A stretch of DNA of 64,000 nt from Clostridia bacterium (GCA_910575245.1 CAJTEN010000023.1:24011-88010); one strand, 5' to 3'. Positions 53,783 to 63,582 are shown, counted from the first letter of the stretch. Notes: generated by a model not told the origin, from the sequence alone. Made by a program: numbers and translations.

Positions 53783-55609
53783 GTGAGGAAGGTTATTAAG
53801 AGTTTGAATATGAATAAAAAATATATGTCCAAAATACAATGGATCATTGACGATACAAGTGAAAATAAAGGGATATCTATAAGTTTTATTCTGGCAATTT
53901 TCCCTTTGGCTTTTATAACAGATAGTTATTTGTTTGCTGTGGGGAATATGGAACAAAATAAGGGAACAGAGAACATTAAAAATATTTATTTGTATGTATT
54001 ATTCTTTTTGATCGTTGGATTGATGTTTGTTCTGTCATATATATTAATTAGTACAATTAAGCTCAAAGCGCCCCGATATTCTCTTCTATTTATATTAGGA
54101 ATTAAAAAAAAGGATTTTTGGAAAATATTATATAAAGACTATTTTATGACATTGCTGCGAACAGGAATCAAGAGCGCAGCCGTGATTCATTTTCTGAGTA
54201 TGTGCATGACTGATTTCATATGGAATCGAAATGAACCGTTTTTATTAATAGATTTTTTGCTGTATTATTTTATGGGTATAGGTATAGTTTGTGTGATGCT
54301 TGTTTTCCTTATTTTTACAGTAATAGCTATTGCTTTTTATTATAGTCTCGGCAAAGAGATGATAGTTTTTTGGGAGGGGTTGAACAGAGACATCGTTTTT
54401 AAATATGATAATAAATTTCTGTATTATTTAAAACCGATTTTAGGTGCTTTTGTAGAAATGCTGGTAATCGTATTCTGCTTAGATTATCGAACTATATACT
54501 ATGCAGCTGTGTTGCAGATCGTTTCTTTTTACCTTATGTCCACTTCTGTCGGCTGCTTAAGATGGATTGCAGAATATAAGCGAAAAAAAGACTATAGAAG
54601 TATTATTTCATCATATGCGGTAATGTATCAATACAAATTTAATTCGAAACTGATAATAGTTATTTATTTATTAAACTTTATAGTTGCATTTGTGGTTGGC
54701 GGGTTTATTTTGTCTGATTTATCAGACAAATCACAAAAAGATTACCAAGAAAAATATCCATTTGAATATATTGTTTACGGAAAAAATATTAATTTTACAC
54801 AGAAGTTTTATCCTTTTTTTGAGGGAGAAACAGAAGAAGGAAAAGAAGTTGCGATCTTCTCACTATCCTCTTATGAAAATATCACTAAAAGAAAAGAAAC
54901 ATTATCCGAATATGAAATCATTTATATTTCTCAACATAGTCCAGAAGATTTCCGGCCATTAGAAGGGAAACAAGACTTAAAAGTATTTTTTGACTCAAAA
55001 GAAATAAACTATATAATAAAAGATAGCAGGTGGGAAACTATTTTTGGAGAAAATATTTCACCAGAATTAGAATACATTTTGATCGTAAACGATAATGAAT
55101 TTGAAATCAATGCTTCTAATAAAATTAATCTTTGGTTTGGGAACAAGATTGATTTTGTGATAGAAAAGGGAAATCATGTTTGGAACCGCACGGAAGCGAT
55201 AGAACAAGAAAAAGAAAGTAACCGGCATGTAATGATTCTGGTATATGTTACAGGTCTGTTTTTGTTATTAGAAAGTCAGGGGATTATTTTAATAAAACTG
55301 ATCGTAAATCATTCTGCTATAACAAAAAAGTATAAATTGATATATACATTGGGAGTCTCTCGAAAAAATAAAAAAAAGTATTTTTTTGAGGAAATTAGAA
55401 AAATGGCATTTTACCCTGCAGTGTCAGGACTCATTAGAGGTATCTTGCTATTAGGAATAATATATTTTTATCAGGAAGGCTTATCAATCTGTGCTTTCGC
55501 TAATTGTTTAGCATTATGCGGTATAATATTGTTAATTCAATATGGAAGTTATTATTGCATTGCATTATTAATGCAGAGATTGTATAAGTGTGATCTGGGG
55601 ATGGGTTAA
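53783..55609 (+). CDS. FtsX-type ABC permease (BceB-like)
   Basis: A 608-residue permease, very AT-rich. The first helix is near 30-50, further helices lie at about 70-90 and 105-320 in a FtsX-like arrangement, followed by a large extracellular region (about 325-480) and three more helices. This resembles BceB/BcrB-type transporters for antimicrobial-peptide resistance, which have ten helices and a big outer domain. GTG 53783 is the longest start; ATG 53810 is an alternative. It works with the ATPase 18 bases downstream. Confidence 0.8.
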   Translation: MRKVIKSLNMNKKYMSKIQWIIDDTSENKGISISFILAIFPLAFITDSYLFAVGNMEQNKGTENIKNIYLYVLFFLIVGLMFVLSYILISTIKLKAPRYSLLFILGIKKKDFWKILYKDYFMTLLRTGIKSAAVIHFLSMCMTDFIWNRNEPFLLIDFLLYYFMGIGIVCVMLVFLIFTVIAIAFYYSLGKEMIVFWEGLNRDIVFKYDNKFLYYLKPILGAFVEMLVIVFCLDYRTIYYAAVLQIVSFYLMSTSVGCLRWIAEYKRKKDYRSIISSYAVMYQYKFNSKLIIVIYLLNFIVAFVVGGFILSDLSDKSQKDYQEKYPFEYIVYGKNINFTQKFYPFFEGETEEGKEVAIFSLSSYENITKRKETLSEYEIIYISQHSPEDFRPLEGKQDLKVFFDSKEINYIIKDSRWETIFGENISPELEYILIVNDNEFEINASNKINLWFGNKIDFVIEKGNHVWNRTEAIEQEKESNRHVMILVYVTGLFLLLESQGIILIKLIVNHSAITKKYKLIYTLGVSRKNKKKYFFEEIRKMAFYPAVSGLIRGILLLGIIYFYQEGLSICAFANCLALCGIILLIQYGSYYCIALLMQRLYKCDLGMG

Positions 55610-55627
55610 ATATAAGGAGATCGGCAT

Positions 55628-56326
55628 ATGGAATTATATACAATCAGTGCATTAAGTAAATATTATGAAAGATGGAACATGAGATTACGTAAAAAAGACG
55701 AAATCCATGTAATAAAAAATTTAAATCTGACAATAAGCGATAATGAGTTTGTCTGCATAATAGGAAAATCAGGGGCTGGAAAGACTACGTTATTAAAAAT
55801 GTTGGGAGGGATTGAAAAACCATCGACAGGATCTATTTTATATACCAATATGGAGTTATATAAATGCCCAGAAGTAAAGATGGAAGAATATCGTAGAAAA
55901 GAAATAGGTTTTATCTTTCAGGATTACAAATTATTGGATGAGATGACAATCCAGGAAAATATATTAATACCACAAATTCTTGACGGCGCGAAGAGAGAGA
56001 CTGCTGAAAGTAAAGTGGAGGAAATGACAAAACAGCTTGATATTTATTGCAAAAAGAACTTTTATCCATATGAATTGTCCGGAGGGGAAAAGCAGAGAGC
56101 CGCAATTTGCAGAGCTTTAATCAATGATCCAAAGGTAATACTGGCAGATGAACCGACAGGAAATTTGGACTCATTTAACACAGAGTTGATTTTAAATCTT
56201 TTAATTCAAATTAAAGCAGAGTTAAAAAAAACAATTATTTTGGTAACCCACGATAAAGATATTTGTAAATATGCAGATAGAGTTATGGAAATGGAAACCG
56301 GGCGAATCAAAGAAATTCATGTATAA
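55628..56326 (+). CDS. ABC transporter ATPase (BceA/LolD-like)
   Basis: A 232-residue ATPase with complete motifs: Walker A GKSGAGKTT, Q-loop FIFQDYKLLDEMT, signature LSGGEKQRAAICRALI, Walker B VILADEPTGNLDS, His switch LVTHDKD. It belongs to the MacB/LolD/BceA group that drives FtsX-type permeases. AAGGAG precedes the start. Together with the permease and the LytTR pair it forms a peptide detection and resistance or export unit (inference). Confidence 0.92.
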   Translation: MELYTISALSKYYERWNMRLRKKDEIHVIKNLNLTISDNEFVCIIGKSGAGKTTLLKMLGGIEKPSTGSILYTNMELYKCPEVKMEEYRRKEIGFIFQDYKLLDEMTIQENILIPQILDGAKRETAESKVEEMTKQLDIYCKKNFYPYELSGGEKQRAAICRALINDPKVILADEPTGNLDSFNTELILNLLIQIKAELKKTIILVTHDKDICKYADRVMEMETGRIKEIHV

Positions 56327-56358
56327 TATCAGTTTGACGGTGTCTGCTTTGCATCATT

Positions 56359-56524
56359 CCTAGTATAATCCACAATAATTATCCGACCCTTTCACTTGTC
56401 TAAATTTCCATCTGCCGCGTTGTCGTCAATCGACGTAGCCACCGCTACGCCTCATTCCTCCGCCTTGCATATGAAAATTTATCCTGCGTGTAAGGGCACG
56501 GTAATTATCGTGGATTATACTAGG
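56359..56524 (+). mobile_element. ~165-bp miniature inverted-repeat element, intact copy
   Basis: CCTAGTATAATCCAC at the left is an exact inverted repeat of GTGGATTATACTAGG at the right, and the similarity extends further inward. The interior has a CGACGTAGCCACCGCTACG hairpin. There is no gene. Related copies: interrupted at 19855-20090 and truncated at 51055-51091. It lies just after the ABC ATPase, at the right side of the AT-rich island. Confidence 0.85.
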
Positions 56525-56538
56525 TATAATATTTTATT

Positions 56539-56593
56539 ACTTGTGCCTACTTTTCACAAAACGTTTGTGTCAACGATGACATGGGGCACAAGT
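56539..56593 (+). repeat. Hairpin repeat, divergent copy with compensated stem
   Basis: ACTTGTGCC (56539-56547) pairs perfectly with GGCACAAGT (56585-56593); TGTC/GACA is kept inside. Relative to the other copies two adjacent stem pairs are changed on both sides. No start codon follows. Between here and 56702 there is no gene. Confidence 0.6.
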
Positions 56594-56701
56594 ATAATAG
56601 TAGTGGATATTGAGCAACGGTTTCTCAGAGCAGGTAAGTGGTGTAACAGGGAATGGAGATAAAAGATGGAAGATGGTTATAAGCCATTTCATGATCTCCA
56701 T

Positions 56702-57931
56702 TCATTCTCGCCCATATCTCGCCAGCTCATATTGCATATGGAGCGCAACCCCTTCCTCGGTACCGGCGATTCCGGCATTTTCTTCGATTTCAACCGGCGA
56801 CTCGTAGACAGCCGGACGGTCTTTGCGGTGCCGTCTGATGGTTCTGCGGTATTTTTTCCTGATCCGTTCTCTTTCTGACAGCCGGCGACGGTCTGCAGAT
56901 ATTTTGATTTTCCGGATATCTTCTGATGTATCCTGCAATTCTTCCACAATATCCCCGTTTTCATCGTTGGCTGCCCGGAAATCCTGGAAAACGGCATAAA
57001 CTTTCTTGATAAGCACTATTGTAAGAAACACGAAAACTACGGTTGAAACGAGATAAAAAATATAGTCCAGCCACCACGGCGCAGGCGCCGCATCGCCGTA
57101 TTCCGCGAGCAGGGCCGCCATAGGATCTTCACCGGTGTGTTCTGTGTCATTTTCTGGCATTATTTCGGGATATTCTATTTTAAGATCGGAGGTCAGTTCC
57201 CGGAGATCACGATAGTGCCGGTGGGAGATAGTGACCAGGGAAGGCAGTACCAGAATCATAAGTAAGAGCAGATAAATCATAAGAATACCGCTTCCGATCC
57301 CGTAGATTCTCTTCGAAGGCAGATTGCAGGTTCTTTTGTTGAGGAAAAGATATCGTTCGGTCTCGCACACATATTGGTATAAGAAGGTAATTACCGCATA
57401 CAGAATGGAACTGAACAAAGCCGCATTGCACACGGACGGGCTGTTGAAATTGACCGCAAGGAGATAAACCGCTCCGAAATAGATCAGAAAAGGAAAAGAG
57501 GGTTCTTTTAAGATATCATAAAAAGGACGATAGGTTGGGTCGGCAGCCAGGGCAGCTTCTTTGTCCTTCTGCTTCTGAAGCCGTGCGGTCAGGCGGTTGA
57601 TGATCACGGACAGGGTTTCGGCGAGGAGAAGCAGAAAGTATCCCCAGAACAGGACACTGTCATGCAAAGAACCGGCCAGAATCCATGCCAGAGCCCCCGT
57701 TGCGGCAAATACAAGAGCGCACAGAAAGAGATAAGACGCAAGGTTGCGGCATCTGCCCGCTGCAAGATCGGTTATCACTATGGGTAAGAGAATGATCAGG
57801 CATTTCAGATACAGATAAGGGCCGATCGCTGCCTGATCCTCCACGCAGAGGGCATAGAGCAGGGGGATGATGATTGCGAGGATGAGGGATGTGTGAATCC
57901 ATCCCGCTGTTAATTTGATCAGTTTTCTCAA
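56702..57931 (-). CDS. Membrane protein of a MoxR/DUF58 cluster
   Basis: A 409-residue protein with about eight hydrophobic helices in the first 300 residues and a basic cytoplasmic tail (RRRLSERERIRKKYRRTIRR) that ends with SPVEIEENAGI. The tail resembles the end of DUF4129/transglutaminase-associated proteins in such clusters. It is the third gene after moxR and DUF58 on the minus strand. Function is unknown; it is probably a membrane partner of the MoxR chaperone. Confidence 0.7.
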   Translation of the reverse strand: MRKLIKLTAGWIHTSLILAIIIPLLYALCVEDQAAIGPYLYLKCLIILLPIVITDLAAGRCRNLASYLFLCALVFAATGALAWILAGSLHDSVLFWGYFLLLLAETLSVIINRLTARLQKQKDKEAALAADPTYRPFYDILKEPSFPFLIYFGAVYLLAVNFNSPSVCNAALFSSILYAVITFLYQYVCETERYLFLNKRTCNLPSKRIYGIGSGILMIYLLLLMILVLPSLVTISHRHYRDLRELTSDLKIEYPEIMPENDTEHTGEDPMAALLAEYGDAAPAPWWLDYIFYLVSTVVFVFLTIVLIKKVYAVFQDFRAANDENGDIVEELQDTSEDIRKIKISADRRRLSERERIRKKYRRTIRRHRKDRPAVYESPVEIEENAGIAGTEEGVALHMQYELARYGRE

Positions 57932-57977
57932 GGGAACCTCCTGTTTCTGGTTGAATTTATTTCTGCCCGGGCAGAAG

Positions 57978-59114
57978 TCAGGTGTCGTATACGCCGCGCC
58001 TGATCAGATGTATATTACCTGCCGGATGGATATCGCATGTTTCCGTGGCAGGATGAGGAACAACCCAGACAGCCTGCTGTTTTCTGCCGATGAATGTTTC
58101 GATTGCCTGTTGATTCTGCAGGGCATTCCTGGAGATAAAGATCAGGACAGAGTCCTCTGTCGGCCCGGTGAAGCTGTCGAGTACGGCAGGAAAAGGAATT
58201 GTTTCCGCATCTGTCCTGTGTCGGGCAAAGAGCCGTTCTATATCGGAGAGCTGCTTCCTGCCGCCTGCCGGAGCCAGATAAACGGGTGCGGAGTTCGTGC
58301 AATTTAAGTCCGCTGCTATATTGGTGTATAACCCAACTTCCATTCCCCGGGAGATCATCTTCTGGAACAGGGAAGCCGCGACGGAGATGGAGTCCTCTGT
58401 CAGATATTCGTACTTCAGGATCCCGCTGTCTTCCACATCCAGGAATATCATCACACTTTCCATATGGGTGGATTCAAAGGTATTGACCATCAGATCGCCG
58501 GTCTTTGCGCTGGCCTTCCAGTTGACCGTCTTCATAGGGTCGGTGACGGTATACTCCCGGATGGAAGCATAGGCGAAAGGATCCTCAAAGAGACGTTTTG
58601 CACACTGGACGCTGCCCATAAGCCGCTCACAGGCGATTAGGATATCCGAGACATTTGTCCTTGCGGCATACACATACAATTCCGTATCCGCCGGAGATTC
58701 CACGGAAAAGCGCCGCCTGTGCAGCATGGAAAAGGCAGTCAGATAAGATTTATCGATCCGATAGTATCCTCTGTGCGCACAGTTCAATGTCAGTTTTCTG
58801 GTGATGCGCTGACTGCCAAGTAAGGCGAAGATATCCCTTTTATAAGTAAAATCACTGACACTGGTATTTTCGCAGTCGTGGAAGGCGAGCCTTTTGTCTA
58901 CATGGAAAGCGACTTCCAGTACAGGGAGTACCAGTTTTTTCCGGTTTTCGATCTGTTCTGTCATCTCTGCCTGGTCGCCTGCATAGACAAAATCCTGCAG
59001 AAAGCGGAGAGTGACTATTAAGTTTGTGCTCCAGTGCCTGGCATAATACAGATTCCAGAAAAAGGCTAACAGCAGGAATCCTAAGAAAAATAAACTGATC
59101 ATGATTTCGTCCAA
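57978..59114 (-). CDS. DUF58 domain protein
   Basis: A 378-residue protein. An N-terminal hydrophobic segment (about 5-25) is followed by a beta-rich region and the DUF58 core near residues 185-215 (REYTVTDPMKTVNWKASAKT), the hallmark R-x-Y-x-x-G/T-D-x-x-R/K-x-I/V-x-W motif, and a vWA-like domain (VMIFLDVEDS). DUF58 proteins are partners of MoxR ATPases. The start overlaps the end of moxR by 16 bases. Confidence 0.88.
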   Translation of the reverse strand: MDEIMISLFFLGFLLLAFFWNLYYARHWSTNLIVTLRFLQDFVYAGDQAEMTEQIENRKKLVLPVLEVAFHVDKRLAFHDCENTSVSDFTYKRDIFALLGSQRITRKLTLNCAHRGYYRIDKSYLTAFSMLHRRRFSVESPADTELYVYAARTNVSDILIACERLMGSVQCAKRLFEDPFAYASIREYTVTDPMKTVNWKASAKTGDLMVNTFESTHMESVMIFLDVEDSGILKYEYLTEDSISVAASLFQKMISRGMEVGLYTNIAADLNCTNSAPVYLAPAGGRKQLSDIERLFARHRTDAETIPFPAVLDSFTGPTEDSVLIFISRNALQNQQAIETFIGRKQQAVWVVPHPATETCDIHPAGNIHLIRRGVYDT

Positions 59115-60055
59115 TCTTCTGTGGGCAGGGAAATGCTGTTAAGAAGTCCCCGGATCGCAGCTTCTTTCTGTTCGGTATAGGCGGCTTCCGAAATCATTCT
59201 GTGTGCAAGTACCGGGACAGCAACCGCCTTGATGTCCTCAGGAACAACGAAATCCCGTCCCTGTACCATAGCATATCCTTGAGATGCACGGAGCAGGGCG
59301 AGTGTACCTCTGGGACTGACACCCTCTGCAATGCTGCGCACTTCTCCGGAGGCAGTGCCGTATTTTCTGGTTCCCTGTACCAGATGAACAATATAGTCGC
59401 GCAGATCGGCGTGTACATAGATGTTCCGACATTCCTGCTGAAGGGCTGCGATTTCGCCGAGGGTGCAGACAGGTTCGATCGTATAAAGCGGCTGATCGGT
59501 GATGTAACGGTCAATCATCCGGCGTTCTTCCTCTTCGCTCATGCTTCCCATACTGATCCGCATCAGGAAGCGGTCCATCTGCGCCTCCGGGAGAGGGTAA
59601 CAACCCAGTGTTTCCACCGGATTCTGTGTTGCGATAACGAAAAAAGGTACCCCCAGGGATCGGGTCACACCGTCCACGGTCACTTGTCCCTCGCCCATGC
59701 ATTCCAACAGGCTGGACTGGGTTCGGGGCGTGGCACGGTTGATCTCGTCCGCCAGAAGCAGGTTGGTAAAGACAGGCCCTTCCTTGAAGACAAAGGTTCC
59801 TTTCTCCTGATTATAATAGGAAAGACCCGTTACGTCGCTGGGAAGCAGATCCGGCGTAAACTGGATCCGTCCGAAAGAAAAGTCCATAGATTTCGCCAGT
59901 GACTTCGCCAGTACTGTCTTTCCCGTTCCGGGTACATCCTCTAACAGGACATGGCCGCCCGCCGCCAGGGCAGCAAGAAGAAGCCCGGTTACGTGCTCTT
60001 TGCCGATGATTACCTTGGATACATTATCCTTGATTCTTGATAGTAGGTCATTCAT
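59099..60055 (-). CDS. MoxR-family AAA+ ATPase
   Basis: A 318-residue chaperone-like ATPase. Walker A EDVPGTGKTVLAKSLA, Walker B LLADEINRATPRTQSSLLE and sensor 1 FVIATQNPVE are all present. The start MNDLLSRIKDN (60055) follows AAAGGAC; the longer frame to 60226 has no support. It is the first gene of a three-gene operon. A minus-strand TATAAT lies at 60117-60122. Confidence 0.93.
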   Translation of the reverse strand: MNDLLSRIKDNVSKVIIGKEHVTGLLLAALAAGGHVLLEDVPGTGKTVLAKSLAKSMDFSFGRIQFTPDLLPSDVTGLSYYNQEKGTFVFKEGPVFTNLLLADEINRATPRTQSSLLECMGEGQVTVDGVTRSLGVPFFVIATQNPVETLGCYPLPEAQMDRFLMRISMGSMSEEEERRMIDRYITDQPLYTIEPVCTLGEIAALQQECRNIYVHADLRDYIVHLVQGTRKYGTASGEVRSIAEGVSPRGTLALLRASQGYAMVQGRDFVVPEDIKAVAVPVLAHRMISEAAYTEQKEAAIRGLLNSISLPTEDWTKS

Positions 60056-60594
60056 GGGGAGAGGTGTCCTTTCTGCGATTGTATTTTCATAAAATATGGA
60101 ATTGCTTATGACATTTATTATATCAAATATCATTAAAAACGTCATAGTTTTTCCTGAAGATGTTTTTCCTTCCGGACAGACTTGCATGTATATATAAAAA
60201 GATTTTAACGGATATTCAGACAACAAAGTGAATCACATACAAGATGATGGGATCTTCTTGATAGTCTTCAGTCTTTCTATACTATATGTGGTATTGTGCA
60301 CATTGCCGATTATCGGTTTACCGATCATATATTGTACGTGACAAGATTAAGATTCAATGTTATACTCTTCACAAAGCATATATTTCAAAATTCTAATACA
60401 TATCTGATCGCTAAACCATAGAGCGATTACTATAAACCTGTTGGGTGTCAGAGGAAATCATGCTTTTATTCCAAACTATAAATGAATAAAGCAGGGGATT
60501 TCGCTATGGCAGATAACGGTATGTGCACAGGCAGACAATATATGGAAGTCGATACCGGTCATGCGGCGCCGGAATCTCCTGCGAAGGAGGTATT
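60056..60594. other. Gap between divergent genes
   Basis: About 540 bases without a supported gene. It holds the moxR promoter on the minus strand (TATAAT, complement of 60117-60122, with ATGACG about 16 bp upstream) and an AT-rich stretch. Near 60584 lies the AAGGAGG of the following gene. Frames in 60476-60734 on the minus strand are shadows. Confidence 0.5.
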
Positions 60595-61662
60595 GTGGGA
60601 AAGAAAGATATCGGATTGAAATCGTATCTGCAGAACAGGGCAAGATACGCGGATCTGTGGAATGGAGGTGTGTTCCATGGGAAACAGCTTGTAAAACCAG
60701 AAGAACTGCAGGAAATGACACCTGTCCGTTCCAAGTCAGATAAGCTGACGGTGCTTGAAAGAACCGGCGATCTGGTTATGAAACAGAATTATGGCGGACA
60801 GCGGTTCGCGGTGCTTTCACTTGAGAATCAGGATGAGATTGATTATGAGATGCCGGTCCGTATTATGATGCAGGAAGTACTTGAATATGACAGACAGATT
60901 AAAGAGATCAGACGCGAGAATGAAAAGGCATACAAGGAATATAAGGAAAATCAGGGGAGGAATGGCAGGGGAACCCGGGCAGGAAATTATCATGATGCAG
61001 GGGAGTACTTATATAAAGTGAAGAAGGATGACCGGCTGTTTCCGGTTGCTACACTTATCGTATACTGGGGGAAGGAGGAATGGAAAGGACCAAGGAGCCT
61101 TCATGACATGATTGATTTTGGCGATGGAAATACAATGATGAGCAGGGAGCTTAAGAGATGGATTCCTGAATATCCTCTGCATTTCCTGGATTTGTCAACG
61201 TTCGGACATTTTGAATATTTCAGGACAGAGCTTCGTCCGTTGCTTGAATTATTCCAACGGCGTGGCAGCAGGAAGAAGTTTATGGAATACCTTGAACAGA
61301 ATGAAGAGTATTGGGATATGGATGATGAAAGCTGGCATATGCTCGGACAGCTTACAAATTTCAAAAATATAGAGAATTTTATGAAACGGAAGAATGAGAG
61401 GGATAAGGAGGAGAAGAAGATGTTTATTGATGATATGATAGATGAAGCAATAGAAAAGGGGAAGACAGAAGGGAAGGCAGAAGGGAAGGCAGAAGATATC
61501 CTTGATCTATTGGAAGAATACGGAACGGTGCATGATAAATTGAAAACAGAGATCCTAAAGCAGACAGACCTTCAAGTCCTCAAGGGCTGGCTTAAACTGG
61601 CGGCACGGGTGAAGAATATCGACGAATTTATAATGCAGACACATCTTCAGACAGAAGTATGA
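60595..61662 (+). CDS. Rpn-family PD-(D/E)XK nuclease/transposase-like protein
   Basis: A 355-residue protein starting GTG (GKKDIGLKSYLQNRARYADL) after AAGGAGG. The N-terminal nuclease region shows the D in RYADLWN, TGDLVMKQ and the AVLSLENQDEIDYEMPVR segment (E-x-Q/D-like core), followed by LFPVATLIVYWGKEEW. The tail is charged with short tandem units (GKTEGKAEGKAE). The family is annotated as recombination-promoting nuclease or putative transposase. Two decayed relatives lie at 15843-15981 and 23433-23829. Confidence 0.85.
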   Translation: MGKKDIGLKSYLQNRARYADLWNGGVFHGKQLVKPEELQEMTPVRSKSDKLTVLERTGDLVMKQNYGGQRFAVLSLENQDEIDYEMPVRIMMQEVLEYDRQIKEIRRENEKAYKEYKENQGRNGRGTRAGNYHDAGEYLYKVKKDDRLFPVATLIVYWGKEEWKGPRSLHDMIDFGDGNTMMSRELKRWIPEYPLHFLDLSTFGHFEYFRTELRPLLELFQRRGSRKKFMEYLEQNEEYWDMDDESWHMLGQLTNFKNIENFMKRKNERDKEEKKMFIDDMIDEAIEKGKTEGKAEGKAEDILDLLEEYGTVHDKLKTEILKQTDLQVLKGWLKLAARVKNIDEFIMQTHLQTEV

Positions 61663-61816
61663 TGCAACATCCTCCTGCATGAACATCCGGATGGCCTCCC
61701 GCCGCCGTCCAGGGATATGGGCTGAACTGTTACCTGATGTTTGCGATAATTTGTATTGTGCCGTGAGTTTTCTGTGGCATTTTAGTGTTATCCTATATAA
61801 AAAAGGATGTGGACAT

Positions 61817-62500
61817 ATGAGAATTTTAGTAGTCGAGGATGATCCTCTGTTAAACAATACCCTCTGTTATAATCTGTCCGCGGCGGGCTATATTGTGGAT
61901 GCCGCCATGACAAACGCGGAAGCGGCCAATTTCTGTGACAAACGGGACTATGATCTAATCGTGCTGGATGTTAATTTACCCGACGGAAACGGGTTTGCCT
62001 TCTGCGAAAGAATCAAACAGCGCCGTCCTGATACCGCTGTGGTTTTCCTGACGGCAAATGATATGGAAAGAGATATGCTGAAAGGCTTTGAGTTGGGGGC
62101 GGATGATTACGTAACGAAGCCATTCCACATCAGCGTATTCCGAAAAAAGGTCGCCGCCTTGCTGGAACGCATCCGGAAGCAGACAGGGGGCGACTGCTAT
62201 ACCGATGGTGTTCTGTCTGTCAACTTTTCGGAATTGACAGCTACCCTTGCGGGGGAGCCGGTTATGTTCACACCGATGGAATATCGTTTTCTCAAAGTGC
62301 TGGTAAGAAATCCGCATATTGTTCTGACCCGGCAGGCGCTTCTTGAAAAGCTGTGGGATGCGGACGAAAACTTTGTGGACGAACATGCGCTGACGGCAGC
62401 GATCAGCCGCATCCGGAGAAAACTCGAAGTAAACGGCTTACAATATATCAAGACCGTCTATGGCATGGGCTATATGTGGATCGGAGGGCTGGAAAAATGA
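61817..62500 (+). CDS. OmpR-family response regulator (BceR-like)
   Basis: A 227-residue regulator: receiver with EDD at 7-9, phosphoacceptor D51 (IVLDVNLPDGNG), switch region LTANDMERD and lysine in YVTKPFH; then an OmpR winged helix (VMFTPMEYRFLKVLVRNPHI). ATG 61817 has AAAAAGGATG upstream. Its stop overlaps the kinase start (ATGA). It is part of a Bce-type antimicrobial-peptide module with the ABC ATPase downstream. Confidence 0.93.
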   Translation: MRILVVEDDPLLNNTLCYNLSAAGYIVDAAMTNAEAANFCDKRDYDLIVLDVNLPDGNGFAFCERIKQRRPDTAVVFLTANDMERDMLKGFELGADDYVTKPFHISVFRKKVAALLERIRKQTGGDCYTDGVLSVNFSELTATLAGEPVMFTPMEYRFLKVLVRNPHIVLTRQALLEKLWDADENFVDEHALTAAISRIRRKLEVNGLQYIKTVYGMGYMWIGGLEK

Positions 62501-63549
62501 GCGGCGGTAAACTTTCCATCAACGGAGCCTGCGTAATCGGAATTGTGTCTTTATCCGGTATCGGGGCTTCTTTTCTCATTGCGGTTTTTCTGCTTACAAG
62601 GAATCTGACGGTTGTGGGGCTTGGCCTGTTGTTTCTTCTGCTGGTATTCATCTGTATAGCCCTTTTCGTGGCCTTTCTGCGCCGGAAGCTGGTGTTGTTC
62701 TCGGACAGCCTGTGCAAAACGATAGACAATATGCTGGAGGGAGTATCGGCTCCGCCGCAAGTCTGTGAGGAAGAAAGTCTGTTTTACAAAGTCAACCACC
62801 GGCTTGTCCGCCTGTATGAAGCGATGCGGGAGAACAGGGAGCGCATCGGGAAAGAGCGGGCCGATTTGCAGGAACTTATTTCTGACATTTCCCATCAGGT
62901 GAAAACGCCGGTCAGCAACCTGAAAATGGTGAACGCTACCCTGATTGAACAGCCCATGCCCGAAGAAAAGCGGCAAGAGTTTCTGGGCGCCGCCAATAAC
63001 CAGCTTGAAAAGCTGGATTTTCTTATGCAGGCTATGATAAAAACCTCCCGGCTGGAAACCGGCGTAATCTCTCTGGATAGAAAGCTGCAGCCGCTCTACG
63101 ATACTTTGGCGGCGGCGCTGGGCGGTATTCTGCTGAATGCCGAAAAGAAAATGATTCAGGTCAGCGTAGATTGTGCGCCGGACATCCTGCTGGCTCATGA
63201 TAAGAAATGGACAAGTGAAGCCCTGTTCAATATTCTGGATAATGCGGTGAAGTATACACCGGCGGGCGGCACGGTCCGGGTGTCTGTCCAAAGCTGGGAA
63301 CTGTATGTGAAAATCGACATTATGGACAACGGCAAGGGAATCGCAGAGAGCAGACAGGGCATGATCTTCAGACGTTTTTACCGTGAAAAAGAAGTACACG
63401 ATGTTGAGGGTATAGGCATCGGACTGTATCTCGCGCGCGAGATTATTACCATGCAGGACGGTTATATTAAGGTTACTTCGGCGGCAGGATGCGGCTCAAC
63501 ATTTTCCGTATTTTTACCCCGTGACATTTCTGTGAGAATTGAATGTTAG
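62497..63549 (+). CDS. Intramembrane-type sensor histidine kinase (BceS-like)
   Basis: A 350-residue kinase. Two close helices in residues about 10-65 with almost no outer loop are typical of intramembrane sensors that read an ABC transporter. The H-box is ISDISHQVKTPVSNLKM with H133, followed by an HATPase domain (NILDNAVKYTPAGG, DNGKGI, GIGIGLYLAREI). It starts with ATGA overlap from the regulator. Its ABC partner is disrupted here. Confidence 0.93.
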   Translation: MSGGKLSINGACVIGIVSLSGIGASFLIAVFLLTRNLTVVGLGLLFLLLVFICIALFVAFLRRKLVLFSDSLCKTIDNMLEGVSAPPQVCEEESLFYKVNHRLVRLYEAMRENRERIGKERADLQELISDISHQVKTPVSNLKMVNATLIEQPMPEEKRQEFLGAANNQLEKLDFLMQAMIKTSRLETGVISLDRKLQPLYDTLAAALGGILLNAEKKMIQVSVDCAPDILLAHDKKWTSEALFNILDNAVKYTPAGGTVRVSVQSWELYVKIDIMDNGKGIAESRQGMIFRRFYREKEVHDVEGIGIGLYLAREIITMQDGYIKVTSAAGCGSTFSVFLPRDISVRIEC

Positions 63550-63582
63550 AATATCGGCATCACAGAAAGGATGGTGCCTACC

